The translations under genes and the position numbers were made by a program. DNA of 64,000 bases, taken from NCBI GenBank assembly GCA_031002005.1, contig JARYHS010008074.1, positions 13,214,924 through 13,278,923 on the forward strand. The letters are read 5' to 3'. Below, in pieces: positions 11,554-24,637 of this stretch. The notes under the pieces are model-generated. The model did not search any database. It had not been told where the DNA came from and saw only the letters and a list, made by a program, of their open reading frames with translations. Every line of letters begins with the position of its first letter. The stretch's first letter is position 1. The DNA comes from Vandiemenella viatica. Taxonomy: Eukaryota; Arthropoda; Insecta; Orthoptera; Morabidae.

Positions 11554-12149
11554 TTTGCTGCATTATTGTACTGAGAGAGATTCAGGGGAAAAAATATCAA
11601 TTACATTCCTGATCTTGTAGAGAAATTTAAACTAGCTGTTAAGTTAAATACAACATCAGGGTTTCCACATTTGATCTCTCATTCCTGTGACTGAGAAATT
11701 CAACACTGAAGTCTCCACATACAATATTTGTTTGTTATTTGTGTAACAGTGTAGCAATGGCTCTAACTGTGATGAAAACAGATTGTTATTAACTGTTCTT
11801 TACCATATTCCAGTATTAGCAATACTTACTTACAACTACACTGCTGCATTGAATATTATTTCTAACAAAAATGGCAACTCCCCCTTCTTCCATTTTACAT
11901 CTACTGTAATGATAGCTTGGCATGGACAGTTGAGATATTCCTGTATCAGACAAATGGAATTTTTAATCTCTTTTAGGCATCAGGTAATTTTATCAGTTTT
12001 ACTGAGTATTCCTCTAACATTTTGATGGATAATAGTAGCCTGAAGACTTTGATTCAATGATTTTTATTAGCTTACTTTATCAATATACAACACATGTCCA
12101 AAAAATAATGAATTGCATTTTTATGTATAATATATATATATATAGATTG
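11554..12149. other. Intron 2 sequence without recognised element
   Basis: AT-rich, with a short TA run at about 12128-12144. Confidence 0.45.
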
Positions 12150-12380
12150 TTAGGAAACAAAGGCACTAAAAGCGGATATATTGAACATTAGGATAGGATA
12201 AAAACTACCGCTTACCAAAGAAGGGGATTCCAGCGGCGTTGGTACACGAAAATAACATGAACACATAAATAATAGAATTTTCGAGCTTGGCTCTTCCTCA
12301 GTAGAAGTGAGATGGCTGCACGCAAGCAGCCAGCAGCCAACTGCAAAGATGGGTAAATCTAAGATCTCCTGGCACACAAG
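12150..12380 (-). mobile_element. PLE-like terminal fragment
   Basis: Contains ACTACCGCTTACCAAAG, the same type of end as other PLE arms here. On the minus strand near 12310-12265 it has CTGAGGAAGAGC-CAA-GCTCGAAAAT, a clean GAGC/GCTC stem bracketed by CTGAGGA and GAAA. No coding sequence. Confidence 0.55.
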
Positions 12381-14154
12381 TATTCTTACATTGATTTGAA
12401 GTAAATAAATTCTTTCATTTTATTTTTCACAGAACACTTTTGCTTCTTTACTTCAAATTCATAGGTATGAAATGTCAAAACAATGAGCAAAACTTAAATG
12501 TCTTTGTCATTAGAACCGTCAGTAGTTAATTATTCTGGGACATGTCTGTTTATTAAACTTCATAAAAAATTAAAAGGTTTGTTGATGTATTTAAATAAAA
12601 ACTAAGAGATTATGCTATTTGCATTTCCTTTGACTCCATCCTAGAATTTGTACGAAAGAATTAAGAGTATCTTATAAAACTTTTGGAATATAAAGTTGAA
12701 ATATAAGGTTTATTTTTTCACAATGATTATTAGTATTTCTTATATAAGATTAATGATGAAATTAAGGAAAATTGGAGCGGCTTCTGGGAAATATAAATAA
12801 GAAAATAAAGGGAAATTAACCCACTGTAAGGACCCAGACCGATACCGGGGATGAGTATCGCCTTAAGTGCCTTAACTTACACTCCTGATAGCACCTCACT
12901 GTTCGATGAAAACTTACTGAATATTTTAATCTGGTTTGACCATGTTGCCAGGATGACTCAACTAAATGCCTTAGGTCACCACAAAATTTGTTACCCACAA
13001 ATTGAGAAAAGGGTTTTATGTTAACAACTGAAGTACACAAGTTCACTGTTAGTAAAATCCAAAGTTTTATTTTTCAAAGTCAAAAGTTCAAAATTGCATT
13101 TACAGTTGAGCAGGCATATCGAACTCTCTTTTCCAAAAGTTTGCAGATTGTGGAGAGAAATTTTGAACCGACCAAACCCCTTTGGCAAATTTAAAAGTTT
13201 TAGCAGTCATTAAAGTTACGATGTAACACGACACCCAAGTTTCAAGATGTTCGAACTAGCCCGCATGGCGAGTTACGACCAACCTAGACGAACGACAGAA
13301 AGTCCACCGGCAGGAACAGACCGCGGACAGGAACAGACCCCATAATGGCGGCGGGGTCTTTTTTATAGAAACGGCTAGAACCAGTGACGTCAGCAACTGT
13401 ATCACATCTTTTTGCTTCCGCGTAGCTCAAAGTATGTGTAATTTATTTGATGATCCCGACTATAAAAAATGTTCAAACTTTGACAGTATATGGACTTATC
13501 TACTAGAAGTCCGACGGCAGTCTCTTGAGAAATTTAGAGTAATTAATTTTATGTTTTAGCTGTTTAAGACTCCGCGTAGTGATACATTCAAATCTGGGTA
13601 AAATCCCTGAGTGTTCTAGAATTTTACGCGCGTGCACAACAATCCCCGACAATCTATTTTACAAAAACTTAATTACCGGTCAAATGCTAAAACTTTTGAT
13701 GAAAACCCATATATGTATGAAATAGTCTTAATTAGTGTTATCTGCTGATGTAAAATTTAAATTAATATCTCTTTTTGATAAAAAAGCTTATTTTTTCTCT
13801 CAATTAAAATCACTAATTAATCTTTACCAAATTATTTAATTTTATTGCCAAAATATCGGGGATAGTGCTGACTACAGCTGGTGATAAACGTTCGGTTGTA
13901 GCTTTACGCGATTTAAAGATATTACAAATCTTAGAATTTCTACTTTTATGATCGCGTGTTTCAAAACTTGAACAAAGCGGAATATCTCTTAAACCAAACG
14001 TTTCCCGATATGATAATTACACTTTAAAATGATTTTATAATGAATTGTTACTATGGGCAAGATTACAAGGAAATTACTTTTAGTTGAAATCTACACTTCT
14101 CGAAATTTCTAAGTCCCGCCTAAGCAAAACTAGAATTTGCCAAAATTCTAAGGT
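12381..14154. other. Intron 2 stretch; possible LTR-derived block at about 12800-13640
   Basis: 12381-12800 is AT-rich with nothing recognised. From about 12800 to 13640 GC and CpG content rise, with motifs such as GGCGGCGGGG and an AATAAA on the minus strand (about 13060). This may be a degenerate LTR or retroelement 5' region, but I found no coding domain. 13640-14154 is again AT-rich. Confidence 0.3.
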
Positions 14155-15915
14155 GCTTACACCACCACTTACCAAAGTGGACAGCTACAGTGAGAGGGAA
14201 CACTTATGCTGACAAACAACTACAATATTTCGTGGCCGTCGTAGGTCTAGGTATTATTCTAGGGCACTGAGTCCCTGACTATGGGGAATGTTGGTATAGA
14301 GGGAAGTTACATCAACAATGGCCACATAGTCTGCCTAGTACATACTTCCTTTCAACCTTGGCCCATATAGTTCTCTCCAAAAATTTCTTTACCTTTAATT
14401 CTATAGTATATCACCAAATCTGCGGTACCGCCATGAACACCCCCATGGCCCCATCCTATGCCAACTTATTCCTAGGTTATCTGGAGGAACGTTTCCTGAA
14501 CAACACTCCATTTAAACCCACTGAGTGGTTCAGATACATAGATGATCTGGACCTACAGTGAAAACCGCCTCCTTGAATTCCTCCAATCCCTTAACAATAG
14601 CAATAATTTCACCTGGACTTAATCTTGCTCACACATCACATTCCTCGATGTTGACATCATGCTCAGACATGGTGTTTTCATACTGAAGTCCACATCAAAC
14701 CCACTAATTTACAGCATCATCTACACTTTGATAACTGACATCCATTCCATACCAAACGTTCCCTGCCATACAGTCTTGCCATTCATGGAAGTTGCATTTG
14801 CTCTGATGCTCATTCTCTCCATCAATACTCACAGAACCTATCCCAATCCCTTATTTCCCGTTGTTACCCCAGGGATCTTCTACATAAATAGATCTCCCGC
14901 GCAATCACGCACCCTCCACGTAACCACTCTCACTTGTCTCCTACAAAAACCAACCATAGCCCTGCCTTTGTCACTCAGTTCTCTCCTGGCCTCGAGTCCA
15001 TCAACCATATCTTGCGACAGGGGTATGACTTCCATCGCTCGTTTCCAGAAATGCATACTCTCCTACCCAAAATTCTACCCAATGTCCCCCGTGTATGTTT
15101 TAGCAGACCACCCAATCTTTAGAACATCTTAGTCCACAAATACCCTCCGTTAGACTCTCCAAAAGCACCATATGGATCTTATCCTTGCAATAGACCCCAC
15201 TGTAAAACCTGCAGCATGCTTCCACCCACCACTACATATTCCAATCCCACCACAGGGGATACTTTCCCCATTATTGGATGTGCTACCTGTTCAACAACTC
15301 AACTTATATACCAACTAACTTGCTGCTATTGCACTAGATCTTACATAGGCCTCACCACACAGCAACTCTCTGTTCGAATGAATGGCCACAGACAAACAGT
15401 CCACACCCGCAACCTGTACCTTTCAATACCAGAACATGCCAATAGCCATGATTCCAACAACCTCAACAACTGTTTTACTGTGAGAGCAGTCAGCGTTTTC
15501 CCTGACAGCACCACTGCAGCAGAACTCCGTAGTTGGGAACTAGCATACCAGAATATCCTGGATACGAGAGACACCCACCTGGACTTAACCACCGTTAAAA
15601 TCCACCTAACCCATCTTTTTTTTCCCCCCCCCCCCCCCTCCCACGCATTTATACCATACCTTTACTACATATTTTCATTTTACCATCACCTGCAATATAT
15701 TACATGTCAATATTTCGATAGTCTACTCCTTAGCCGTCCCCCCCCCCCCCCCAACTACTCAGTTAGTCATTAGGTAACGTTCGTTGTGTACACACGTACC
15801 GAGCCTAATGGCCCGTTTTTCTACTAGTGAATAAGGCAGATGCCAAAATATTGTGTAGTTGTTTGTCAGCATAAGTGTTTCCTGTCATCGCAGCCGTGGT
15901 GGGTTAATTTACCTT
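14155..15915 (+). mobile_element. Second Penelope-like element with inverted ends
   Basis: Left end (about 14160-14236) and right end (about 15840-15912) are inverted relatives: AACACTTATGCTGACAAACA on the left matches GTTTGTCAGCATAAGTGTTT on the right in reverse complement. The interior encodes PLE reverse transcriptase and GIY-YIG pieces. The family differs from the 7827-9790 PLE and matches the 46.5-48.1 kb copy. Confidence 0.8.
14358..15600 (+). pseudogene. PLE reverse transcriptase and GIY-YIG nuclease, frameshifted
   Basis: 14358-14555 encodes FTFNSIVYHQICGTAMNTPM, then PSYANLFLGYLEE and WFRYIDDL, giving the palm motifs with the catalytic YIDD. A stop follows directly. Later frames carry the linker (about 14640-15120). 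15216-15600 encodes CATCSTTQLIYQLTCCYCTR followed by SYIGLTTQQLSVRMNGH, a GIY-YIG-type nuclease domain in which the first motif appears as LIY and the second as YIG. The region 5' of the palm is missing. Several frameshifts make it inactive. Poly-C runs at about 15626-15639 and 15739-15752 lie near its 3' end. Confidence 0.8.
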
Positions 15916-16051
15916 TCTTTTCGTATTTATATAAGATTGATAATGATTAAGAAATGAACCTTTGCACACCTTTAGACAATGGCTCTGCAGCATTAAAACA
16001 TAACTCCACTTCCAATATATACTCATGCGAATATTTTTTCCCCCCTTATAG

Positions 16052-16236
16052 GGTACCTTCCAATAGGCCATCCATCCTTGTATGAATACTTTGTGGATGT
16101 GGATAACAATGAATGGGTGGCATGGGAGTGGGTTGTGCCACAGTATGAACATGATCCTAATAAGAAGTTTGGCGAAATACTGGTGCCCACTGTAGATTCT
16201 GTGCGCACAACCTGGTTACTCCATCTCATGAATTCG
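16052..16236 (+). CDS. DNAH10: Dynein heavy chain exon c (AAA3 N-terminal part)
   Basis: Acceptor CCCCCTTATAG|GG. The first two bases complete an Arg codon begun in exon b. Protein: YLPIGHPSLYEYFVD, then WVAWEWVVPQYEHDP, then FGEILVPTVDSVRTTWLL. The P-LYE/D-F, VP-Y-HDP and LVPTVDT-RT blocks precede the AAA3 P-loop in DNAH10-type chains. It ends at phase 0 with TCG|GTGAGT, a strong donor. No disruption. Confidence 0.92.
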
Positions 16237-17170
16237 GTGAGTTGCATTTATGTATTTACATGTATCAATGTCACATTTAAATATTACAAAAATGCAATGG
16301 TTATCATTTGGTTGCTGTAAGGAGAAAATATTAGGAATTGCTAAGACATTGTTTAATCTATACCTATAAACAGTTTATTACAAAGCAGTAACTTTTTGAT
16401 TCAGAAGATGATATTGAAACTGAAATAAGAAAGGAACATTGTATGAAATTTGAAAACTGTGTGGTGCAATTATGCTTGTTATCTGTCACATTCATCCTTA
16501 TAAATAAAAAACCTAGATTTGGTGATGGCAAGAAAGTGTTGATATACCATTGTTCTGATCTACAATTTGTTCTGTTTGTAAAAAAAAAAAAATCCTCTTA
16601 TTGCCACCCCTCTCTTGTGATGCTTCTCTCTGATCTTTAAGTTTTTCTTTCTATAGAAGTAATCATCACTCCATTATGTTCTTTATATCTTGTGTGTGTT
16701 TATCATACTTTGTGCATTCTATCTACTGTCGCAGCCCTCCACTAACAGGTGTCTCTGAATGAACCTCTCTCCCTCCTCAATTATTGTTTATGCCTCCAGG
16801 CTTTATAACAATTTTGGAATACTGCTTTTTTATATTGTTCCTTCACTAATATTAATTTGCGATCTAGTTCGTTTGTTCATGTGTGCATTTAATAATCAAA
16901 AGGAAAATGTCCATTTCAGGAGGGTATCCCACCAGCTATTTTCTCTAATTTTTCTTTGTGACTTTTCTTTTGACCCTTCTTTTTTGTGTATCAGACTGTT
17001 ACTTTCTTTTGGAAGTTATTGTGTTCATAATAGTGTACCTTAACCTCATGTTTCTTTAGGTTTATGATGTCTTAGCAATTTGTTATTCCCTGTATACCTT
17101 ACATTATACTTGAATAACAGTGACAATGAAACAGCCATTAAGCGCTGAAAATAGGATAGGGTATGGAAAA
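16237..17170. other. Intron 3, proximal part, no recognised element
   Basis: AT-rich. ORFs at 16443 and 16759 have no recognised domain. Confidence 0.45.
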
Positions 17171-17690
17171 ATATTACAGATGATGGCAGGAAGGTAAGAT
17201 GGGGAAAAAAGAACACTACACAATATTTCAGTTTGTAACCTTATAAAACCTTATGTCAGTGGTGAGGCATATGGCAGGAGGAAGATGTGTACTGGAGTTT
17301 TCCCATACACTACAACCTCTTTGGTACTCCTTAAATTGAAACTGTCCTATCAACACATCCACCAGATATGCCACTGGCCTCAGCATACGCCAATATCCCA
17401 CCTATAATCCTGTCACTTACAGGTTTATAAATTTTCACTCAGTTTACACACACATATGTATATATATATATCCCTATCCTAGTTTTTAATTCCTTTTTGC
17501 TACCTAGCATCTATTATTTCGTTCATAAAAATGAAGTTTCTCTCGGCGTTGAGAATTTATGTAATGCTTTCGTGTAACTAACATGTTCTGGCGACAGTGA
17601 ATGTGATCGCTGAAATTTCGTGTGATAACACTTCCTTAACTCCGCTAGTTACCCAAGAGCATTTCATAAATATTATTTCATTATTTGCCA
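17171..17690. mobile_element. Two small PLE-like terminal fragments
   Basis: About 17215-17290 has CACTACACAATATTTCAG, the reverse of the GAAATATTGTGTAG arm sequence of the second PLE. About 17535-17680 has CTCTCGGCGTTGAG, ATGCTTTCGTGTAACTA and an inverted counterpart TAGTTACCCAAGAGCAT (17644-17661), plus GCTGAAATTTCGTGTG. These resemble the arms at 7808-7900. Non-coding. Confidence 0.45.
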
Positions 17691-19059
17691 TATACAGCCC
17701 AGAAAATAGATGCATTTTTCGCAAATGCCTTCCTGCACTTCCTAGAACTTGATTCAGCAACCTCCTAACCTCAGCCAACTCCTTATCCCCAAACACCAGT
17801 CTTCCTTGTCCCAAGAGACAACCTCAAGATTCTTTCCCATGTAATAGACTATTGAAAGTTGCCTTATGCTGGGGTGGACATAATAACAGCTTCTATACTC
17901 TAATGGTGATCTGGTACCTATACAGATTCATCTTATTGGTTGCCAATCTCTTGTAATAACCAGAAGAGATAAAGGAAAGTTCATGAATAATTTTACACTG
18001 TAGACTGCTGTTGAAATTTTTTTTAAAATCTGTATATTGCCGAAAGTTCTTTACATCATTCAGTACTAGTAAAAATAAGACATCTGACGTCTTTCCAAAA
18101 ATAAATGACTGCAGATTAAAGAATTGAAATAAATCGTAAGCACCTTCCAATGCAAGCCCACTAGTTCAAAAGTTCTGAATCATTGCAAGTGCGACATCAC
18201 TTCTGCCCTGTGATTACTATGGAGAATTACGCTACATCTCGATACTACAGCATTCACTCACTCCAGCTTGGCATGTGGTGCAACCTACATAATTCTTGTC
18301 CTCTCACAACAAAGTCTGCTGGTAAGCTATCCCCAATATGGCAGCCCATGCCTCTTCTATAGAGAATGCTCACAGTTACACAGTTTATTAGTGTCATGTG
18401 CAAAGCTTATCCTTATTTTCTTTCCAATCACACTGGAAATATTACACATTGTAGAGCATACTTCAAATGTTAAATTTGATCTGGTGGGTCTTTCTCTTAA
18501 GAATAATATTTTTCCAGGTAAAAATTTTTGATGTTGTAAAATCTTAAATCTACCATCACTCCTAAAGTTCTCACTTCCGTAAGCCAGTTCTGCTAACATA
18601 ATGTTCTATAGAAAATTCTCTAATTTATGATTTATAACATGATCTGATTCTAAATGTATTTCACGTTAAAAACTACTCTTAAATGTAATTTTGTGTAATT
18701 TGTGAAACTTTAATGTTGTCTATCTCTGAAAGTATGAGTGCTACTGATCTGTAATATGTGTCAAACTTTCCTAAATTTCATTCCTTATCCAATTTTAATA
18801 TTATTTACTTGCTATCTATTTTACTTTGTATAGCTATCTTCTAAAAATGTTATAACCTTTCTGGCCACCATTTTTTTTGTTTTAAATTTCAAATTTCCTT
18901 TTGCATGTGCAGTCTGCTCTGTGTGGAAAGTAGAAACATATTTTGCTTTAAATATGCTCTCTTTGCTGTGATTATGTGAACTCAGCACAATTTGAAATGT
19001 GAAAATTAGACAATACCTTCTTTTTCCTCTCTTCAGTAAGTTAAAAACTGCAGCTTCTG

Positions 19060-19121
<62 letters not shown>

Positions 19122-19350
19122 TATTCGTAATTTCATGCTTGCCATGTGGTCCTGTATCATTAATTTTGTGATATTACTTTAATTCAATTTTGTTGACCTT
19201 GTAACATAAAATTTCGTAACTTACAAAATTTGTTCTCAGAACAGTGAGTTCAATTAAACAGCGCTACACATCAGTTTTAAAGTTGTTTGTTTACATAATT
19301 CGGGTCATAAATCAGACTAAACAGTTATAGAAAGTCAGAACACAATATTA
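17691..19350. other. Intron 3 sequence with long poly-A, otherwise unassigned
   Basis: No recognised gene or transposon. Contains the 55-base poly-A at 19065-19119. Confidence 0.45.
19065..19119 (+). repeat. Poly-A tract (about 55 A)
   Basis: Pure A run, the longest in the window. Confidence 0.95.
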
Positions 19351-20814
19351 CAGGGTGGCCACAGACCTGGAAAACCTGGAAAATATGGAATTATCAGGGA
19401 ATTTAAAGCAACCTTGAAATATCATGGAAATGTCAGGGAATTCAAGTAATTTCAAAAATTATCAGGGAATTTTAATTGCAACAACCCAAAATTTGAAATT
19501 TTTTTGATAATTTATTTTAATATTGAACTTTTGCATTAAATAATTCAGCTTATATATTTTTTGACACAAAATAGCCAACAAATACCACATTTACACTAGC
19601 AACTTGCATCTCGTCTCGCGCCTCATCGAGATACGATGACGAGATGTTCGTACGCGAGTGCTGACATGAACTCTCTCTGGAACTCAGCATTCGAAATGAT
19701 ATTTTTAAAAAAGGTGGATGACATCTAAATCAGAATTATAGTACTACATGTAAACTCAGAAGTTATATTTTTACTGAATAAAACAGCAATCGTAGAGTAG
19801 TAAATTTATAAAGATGTCTTTATGTTTCACTAAACAGTTTTACAATTTCAAGCAAAGTGTGAAACAGATGTGCCAAAAATATTGAATTTGTGGAGAATCT
19901 TCGAAGTCCTGGTTTTGAACTTCTTTTGAGAAAAATTGAACCTATAATATCAAAATAAAAGCCTAGATTGAAGATACCAATGCCAGCAAATATGTGAATA
20001 GTGATAATTATACGGCTTTATAACTTTTTCGTATTAATGATGTAAGGCGAATTAAAGCAGGAAGAAAATAATATGTAAGATCATGTAAATACTAACCAGA
20101 GGTATAAATAGGTAGGATTTATAAAGTTTTGTGTCATTCAGAGCTCTTTCAAATGCTGAATTGATGCGATAGTATAAACATCGTGCTTGTGCCTTTGACT
20201 CGCACCAAATAAACCGCTGCCAAAGCGAGCGGCACAGGCAAGCAACCACGCAAGGTGAGCCTACACGATTGCATGGTTTCTACAAACTCGTGTCCATGCT
20301 ATCTTGCATAGACTCGCGTAAGTTTTAACTTGGCAACAGAAGAAATTGAAGATGGAACAAAAGAAGCTACAATAACTGAACCAGAAGATTTGGAAAGAAA
20401 AGTGTAGCAAATGATGAAAGGCATAAAAAAGCTAAGCTTTTGACTGAGTCAAGTTACTGATGAACAATTTAAAAATCTTCAATTATTTTATCCACCAAAT
20501 ATTGAAAGATTACTAAATTGTTCTAGTTCATATTAGTCATTATCTTATTTTTGTGCTACTCATTTTTAATTATGCTTCATAAGATTACTAAATTAGTTAT
20601 AAAATTTTTAAATAAACATTCTTAAACATGTTTCTTTTTCTAATTTTTTGAGTTTTATACCAAATTTAATTATTTACAATCAAAATCTAATTAAAACTTT
20701 AAATATCGTAATCATGCAAATAAACTTTCTAAATCAGGGAAAAATATGGCAAATTTTTCTGGAAAACCTGGAAATATCAGGGAATTTTTAAATCATTACC
20801 TTGTGGCCACCCTG
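19351..20814. mobile_element. Non-autonomous DNA transposon with CAGGGTGGCCAC ends
   Basis: Starts CAGGGTGGCCACAGACCTGG and ends in GTGGCCACCCTG, a perfect 12-base terminal inverted repeat. The repeat extends imperfectly: the left subterminal CTGGAAAACCTGGAAA and TCAGGGAATTT recur near the right end (20755-20790). TA flanks both ends, and the flanks also share TATTA, so the target duplication may be TA or longer. At 1,464 bases it shows no recognised transposase; short ORFs inside have no domain. Superfamily unresolved (Tc1-mariner by TA, or hAT by the CAGGG end). Confidence 0.72.
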
Positions 20815-22165
20815 TATTAGCATATCTGGTTTTTGGTTTCAGAATATTTCATAAAAGAAAACAATACCTTCATTTTTTTTAGCTATTTCAGAATATAACT
20901 AATAGAATGAAGTTAGTAGTATTATAGGTAGAAGGTTTCCCTGAAGTGATATGAGACTTCGAAATTTGGAACCGGCAAGAAATTGACTTTAAAAATAAAT
21001 GGAGAAATAGTCAAAACTAGAGGGGAATTAATTCAAAGGAGACATGTTTAGATTGAAGTATATTTTTTTCTAGAAATGACATTACAATTGGTACAATATT
21101 TTGGCTGATATCTGAAATATAAAATTATGGATAAATGAATTAATATGGCTCCTTCTTAATGCAAGAGATTGATTGTAGAAGAAAATTTTCTGATTTAGAA
21201 ATAATAATAATAATAAACCATTGAATAGCTGTTATTACAGTTAGAGAGTAAAGATTTCTTATTGAAAACGGGATGTAGGATCATTTAAAACATGTTTCAG
21301 AGCTGTCGGTTAAATATTTTAAAGAAATTAATCTCAAGATTTTTACAATTTTGGTTCAACCGGTTAGAAAACAGTAAGCAAGGTGATCTTAGTACCAAAT
21401 GAAAGAGCAATAAATTAGAAGCAGATTAAAAGTTGTTTCAGCTTCGTAGCCTTAAAACAGGAAGTTATTAAAAAAAAAAAAAAAATTGGAATTTCAGAAA
21501 ATAATGGTTTATGACGAGAATATGAAAGCTACGAAAAATTTTGTAAGGATTGATTTTAACATTGACAAGCCTACCTAAGTACTGTCAAAATTTCAGGCAG
21601 ATAGAAATTTATGTATGGACATTGCGGAAATCAGATGACAAAATCCACTAGTGCGAAGGGCTACATTTGATCAGAAGCTAATACTGCTTTCATGTGAACA
21701 GGAAAAATTAGGATTCACATGCATCTTCTATAAATAATCTTCCCTGCCCCAGTCATTGAAAATCAAAAGGAATGTGACCACGCTACTTTGCGGCGCAATC
21801 CAGGCGCGGATGTAGGTACCCGGCAGCGGGACTGATTTTTAGAAAACCTGGTGGATGCTAATGCTCATTTGATGACTCATTTAAAAAATAATAAAGAACC
21901 GGCAAAGAGTGTGAACTAGTTTCGACGAAACTTTCTCTGGCAAGTTATAAGCAAACAGATAGGCAGAGCAGAAAAGAAATATTTTGCATTTTCTAAATTC
22001 TGTTCCAGGCCCAAAAACACACTAAACTTCATTAAAATGGATTCGGTCTTTTGAACATGATTGAGTTACAAAGTTACAGATTTTAAACTGTATAATAGTA
22101 ATAGATAATATAGGTAACAATGAAAGGAAAGAAATGCCGTGAGGCAAAATTTACATGAAAAACAA
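20815..22165. other. Intron 3 sequence without recognised element
   Basis: AT-rich, no coding signal. Confidence 0.45.
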
Positions 22166-22310
22166 AGGGAAAACACACCCAACACTCACCAAAGTTGAAG
22201 GGAGGAGGCACAATACACAAACAAAGAAAAAACAATATTTCGGGTGAAAATCCCCTTTTTCAAGTTAACAGAGAGGTGGCTGGTCTTGCGCAAGACTTGC
22301 GTTGGACGCA
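22166..22310 (-). mobile_element. PLE-like terminal fragment
   Basis: Has CCCAACACTCACCAAAGTTG and, on the minus strand, TTGAAAAAGGGG, a loop, and CACCCGAAATATTG (about 22266-22230), another instance of the stem-loop plus GAAATATT motif. Non-coding. Confidence 0.5.
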
Positions 22311-22434
22311 GACACTCATAGAATGCAAGAGACTAATATTAACAGTGTGTAATATAATTTTTATTACCTGGAGATATGTCTTAATGTACACAATTTTACT
22401 AACAATTGTATGATTAACAAATCAACATCAATAT

Positions 22435-22562
22435 TAGAATATATGAAGCAGATAATTGAGTATTGGGTATTGTAAGGAATATGTAGAAATGAAGAGGTTA
22501 GCACAAGATAGGGAAGGGATGGAGAATTGCATCAAACCAGTCCGTAGACTGACAGAAAGAAA
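22435..22562 (+). mobile_element. LINE 3'-end fragment
   Basis: ATATGAAGCAGATAATTGAG to GCATCAAACCAGTCCGTAG and CTGACAGAAAG. The first part matches the 3' part of the LINE at 59800-62450 (ATATGAAGCATATAATTATG). The CAAACCAGTC-GTAGACTG ending is one I associate with a high-copy LINE of grasshoppers (from memory). Severely 5' truncated. Confidence 0.6.
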
Positions 22563-22633
22563 GAACCTTTTTGAGTAGCTACATTTTTAATTTATATAAT
22601 GATATTAATTTTTTTCAGTGTAAACTTATTTTG

Positions 22634-24134
22634 TCACACTACACCTCTATTTATAAATGAATCAGTAATATCTTGTAGGTTCACATCATCCGCTATTTCT
22701 TGGTTTACGGGATCATTCAATTTTTGCTGAGTTGCAGTATTCCTCAAATAAGTTTTCGCCTTCCTTAATGCTGAAAATGACCGTTCTGCGGTGCATGCCA
22801 ATACTGGAATAATTGAAACGATTTTTAACAATCTGATGATTTCAGGCACCATATCTTGGGTAGATATATCAAACTATATATACATAAAACCTTTATTGAA
22901 ATTGTTCAGTCTGACAATTTTTGTTCGTGTAATCTTACTAGCACGATGAAGAACCAAACGATCCACATTAAAGTGATCGTCGTGGAACTATCTCGTGTAA
23001 CTGCCACTTGCATCATTTTGATCAGTAAGAAATAGTTCCACATTTCTCAAATGTGTCATAACATTTTTAGTAAAGTACAGCCAATGACTTTATCTTAAAC
23101 TACAAGATATATTTTTTATATCAGTCATCTCGCAAGAAAAATTGGTGCGATTCACTCGACAAATTGTCTATGCATTCTCCTTATTTTTGGAGTTATTAAT
23201 GTTGATCATCCAATATAAAAATTGAGTCAAGTGTCTGGGGTTCTGAAATTTTTTGTCAGTTTGTTGGGATGATATGATGTGCTTGTTAGTATCTTTTTCC
23301 AGGTGCAAAGAAATCATCTGTAAAGTTGCATTTAAAGCTTCGAAACAAACAAGAATTTCAATCAGAAATGATAGGAAAAAGAGATTCAAAACATTGAAGA
23401 CTTTTTGAAAACCATTTAGATTTCACACAGGTATTATCTTTGTGACTGTTTGTGTGGTTCAAAAAACAATGCAGTACACTATGATTGTTTAGAATAGTTT
23501 TCAAGGAAGATATACGAGAACACTATCTCGTTGGTCAAAAACACCGCAGAGAGAGGTTCATCGCCAGCTGCCTGTAGTGATTAAAAACAAGCCTGGTGTT
23601 CCAATGAACCACCTACTAAACCAATACGCCAAAAAATCTCTTACTCCATGCACTTCTTTTATACTGTCTTGAACAACCAGGTTTATCGAGTGAGCAGTGC
23701 AATGTTCATGAATTGCCCTTGCTTCCAAAACTTTCATCCACAGTTGAAGGTCAGTATACGCTTCAACATCAGAAGCAATATCTGCATATAGTCCCCTACA
23801 CATCTTGATATTTATGTCGAATCTTCTTAGTACTGTAGTCATTGAAAATTTCAAACAAATTTTGTCGGATATATTTGATACTGTTTCGTAGAGGCCGTCG
23901 ATAAAAGCTTCGTGTATATTAAACTTTGCGTCTTCGTAACGAAAGAAGAGTGTGACTGATTCATTACTGGAAATATCGCTAGTTTTATCAACAATAACTT
24001 AATAATAGAACGCATTTTGTACTACTCTGATTATTTTATGCAGTACTTCGTCATTCAAAATTGTACGTGTGACAACCACACATATTTGTTGCCACATGTT
24101 TAACTCAAGAATATCCTGTAATCACAACTTCAAC
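22634..24134 (-). pseudogene. hAT-family transposase relic, central and C-terminal parts
   Basis: Minus-strand coding pieces, in protein order. Near 24000-23860: IVDKTSDISSNESVTLFFRY, the start of the catalytic domain. 23854-23560: RGLYADIASDVEAYTDL, then HEHCTAHSINLVVQDSIKEV, the CAHSLNL block. 22852-22634: CTAERSFSALRKAKTYLRN, the conserved C-terminal dimerisation domain of TTF/ZMYM1-type hAT transposases. Stops and frameshifts separate the pieces, so it is inactive. Its N-terminal zinc finger continues at 24638-24824 and 28165-28400, split by two later insertions. Confidence 0.78.
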
Positions 24135-24630
24135 CATGGGTGTATCCAGCGAGGGGCAGATGGGGGCTGCTACCCCCCCCCCCCCCCCCCCCCGCCTAGA
24201 AGAAAAATTAAGTGGCCTTCAGTACGCTTCGACGAGTGAAGAACTGACTCAGGAGCACTTTGGGAGAGGAAGATTGACTGGATTATGCCTGATGAGTGCG
24301 CATCTAAATTTAATGAAAGAACACCATGAGATATTGACAAAGTAAATTATTGAATTATTTTCTGAAAATCAGAGACAATTAATGTTTACATAAAAAACTA
24401 ACTCACTTACAATCTTAATTAACTACATAGTAGGTCCTTAGATTAAGTGGTTGGATTACTATATTAATCAATAATAAAAATAGTTTCCTGAGTAGGTTTG
24501 AGTTTCATTTTGTAAGAAATTGTCATGTTTCAGTCCCCCAACCCACTTCCTCGAAACCAATATTAGTTGCCCCCCTCCCCCCAGCTCAAATCCTGCCCTT
24601 CTTTAGTTCTGATCCTGGATACGTCCTTGT
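24135..24630. mobile_element. Small hAT-like non-autonomous element inside the hAT relic
   Basis: Ends CATGGGTGTATCCAG (left) and CTGGATACGTCCTTG (right) are 15-base inverted repeats with three mismatches; the C-A-G-GTA-CCAG form is typical of hAT ends. CTTCAAC flanks both sides (24128-24134 and 24631-24637), a 7-base or imperfect 8-base target duplication. Contains a poly-C run (about 24174-24193). The small ORF at 24136 is not recognised. Length 496 bases, no transposase. Confidence 0.75.
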
Positions 24631-24637
24631 CTTCAAC

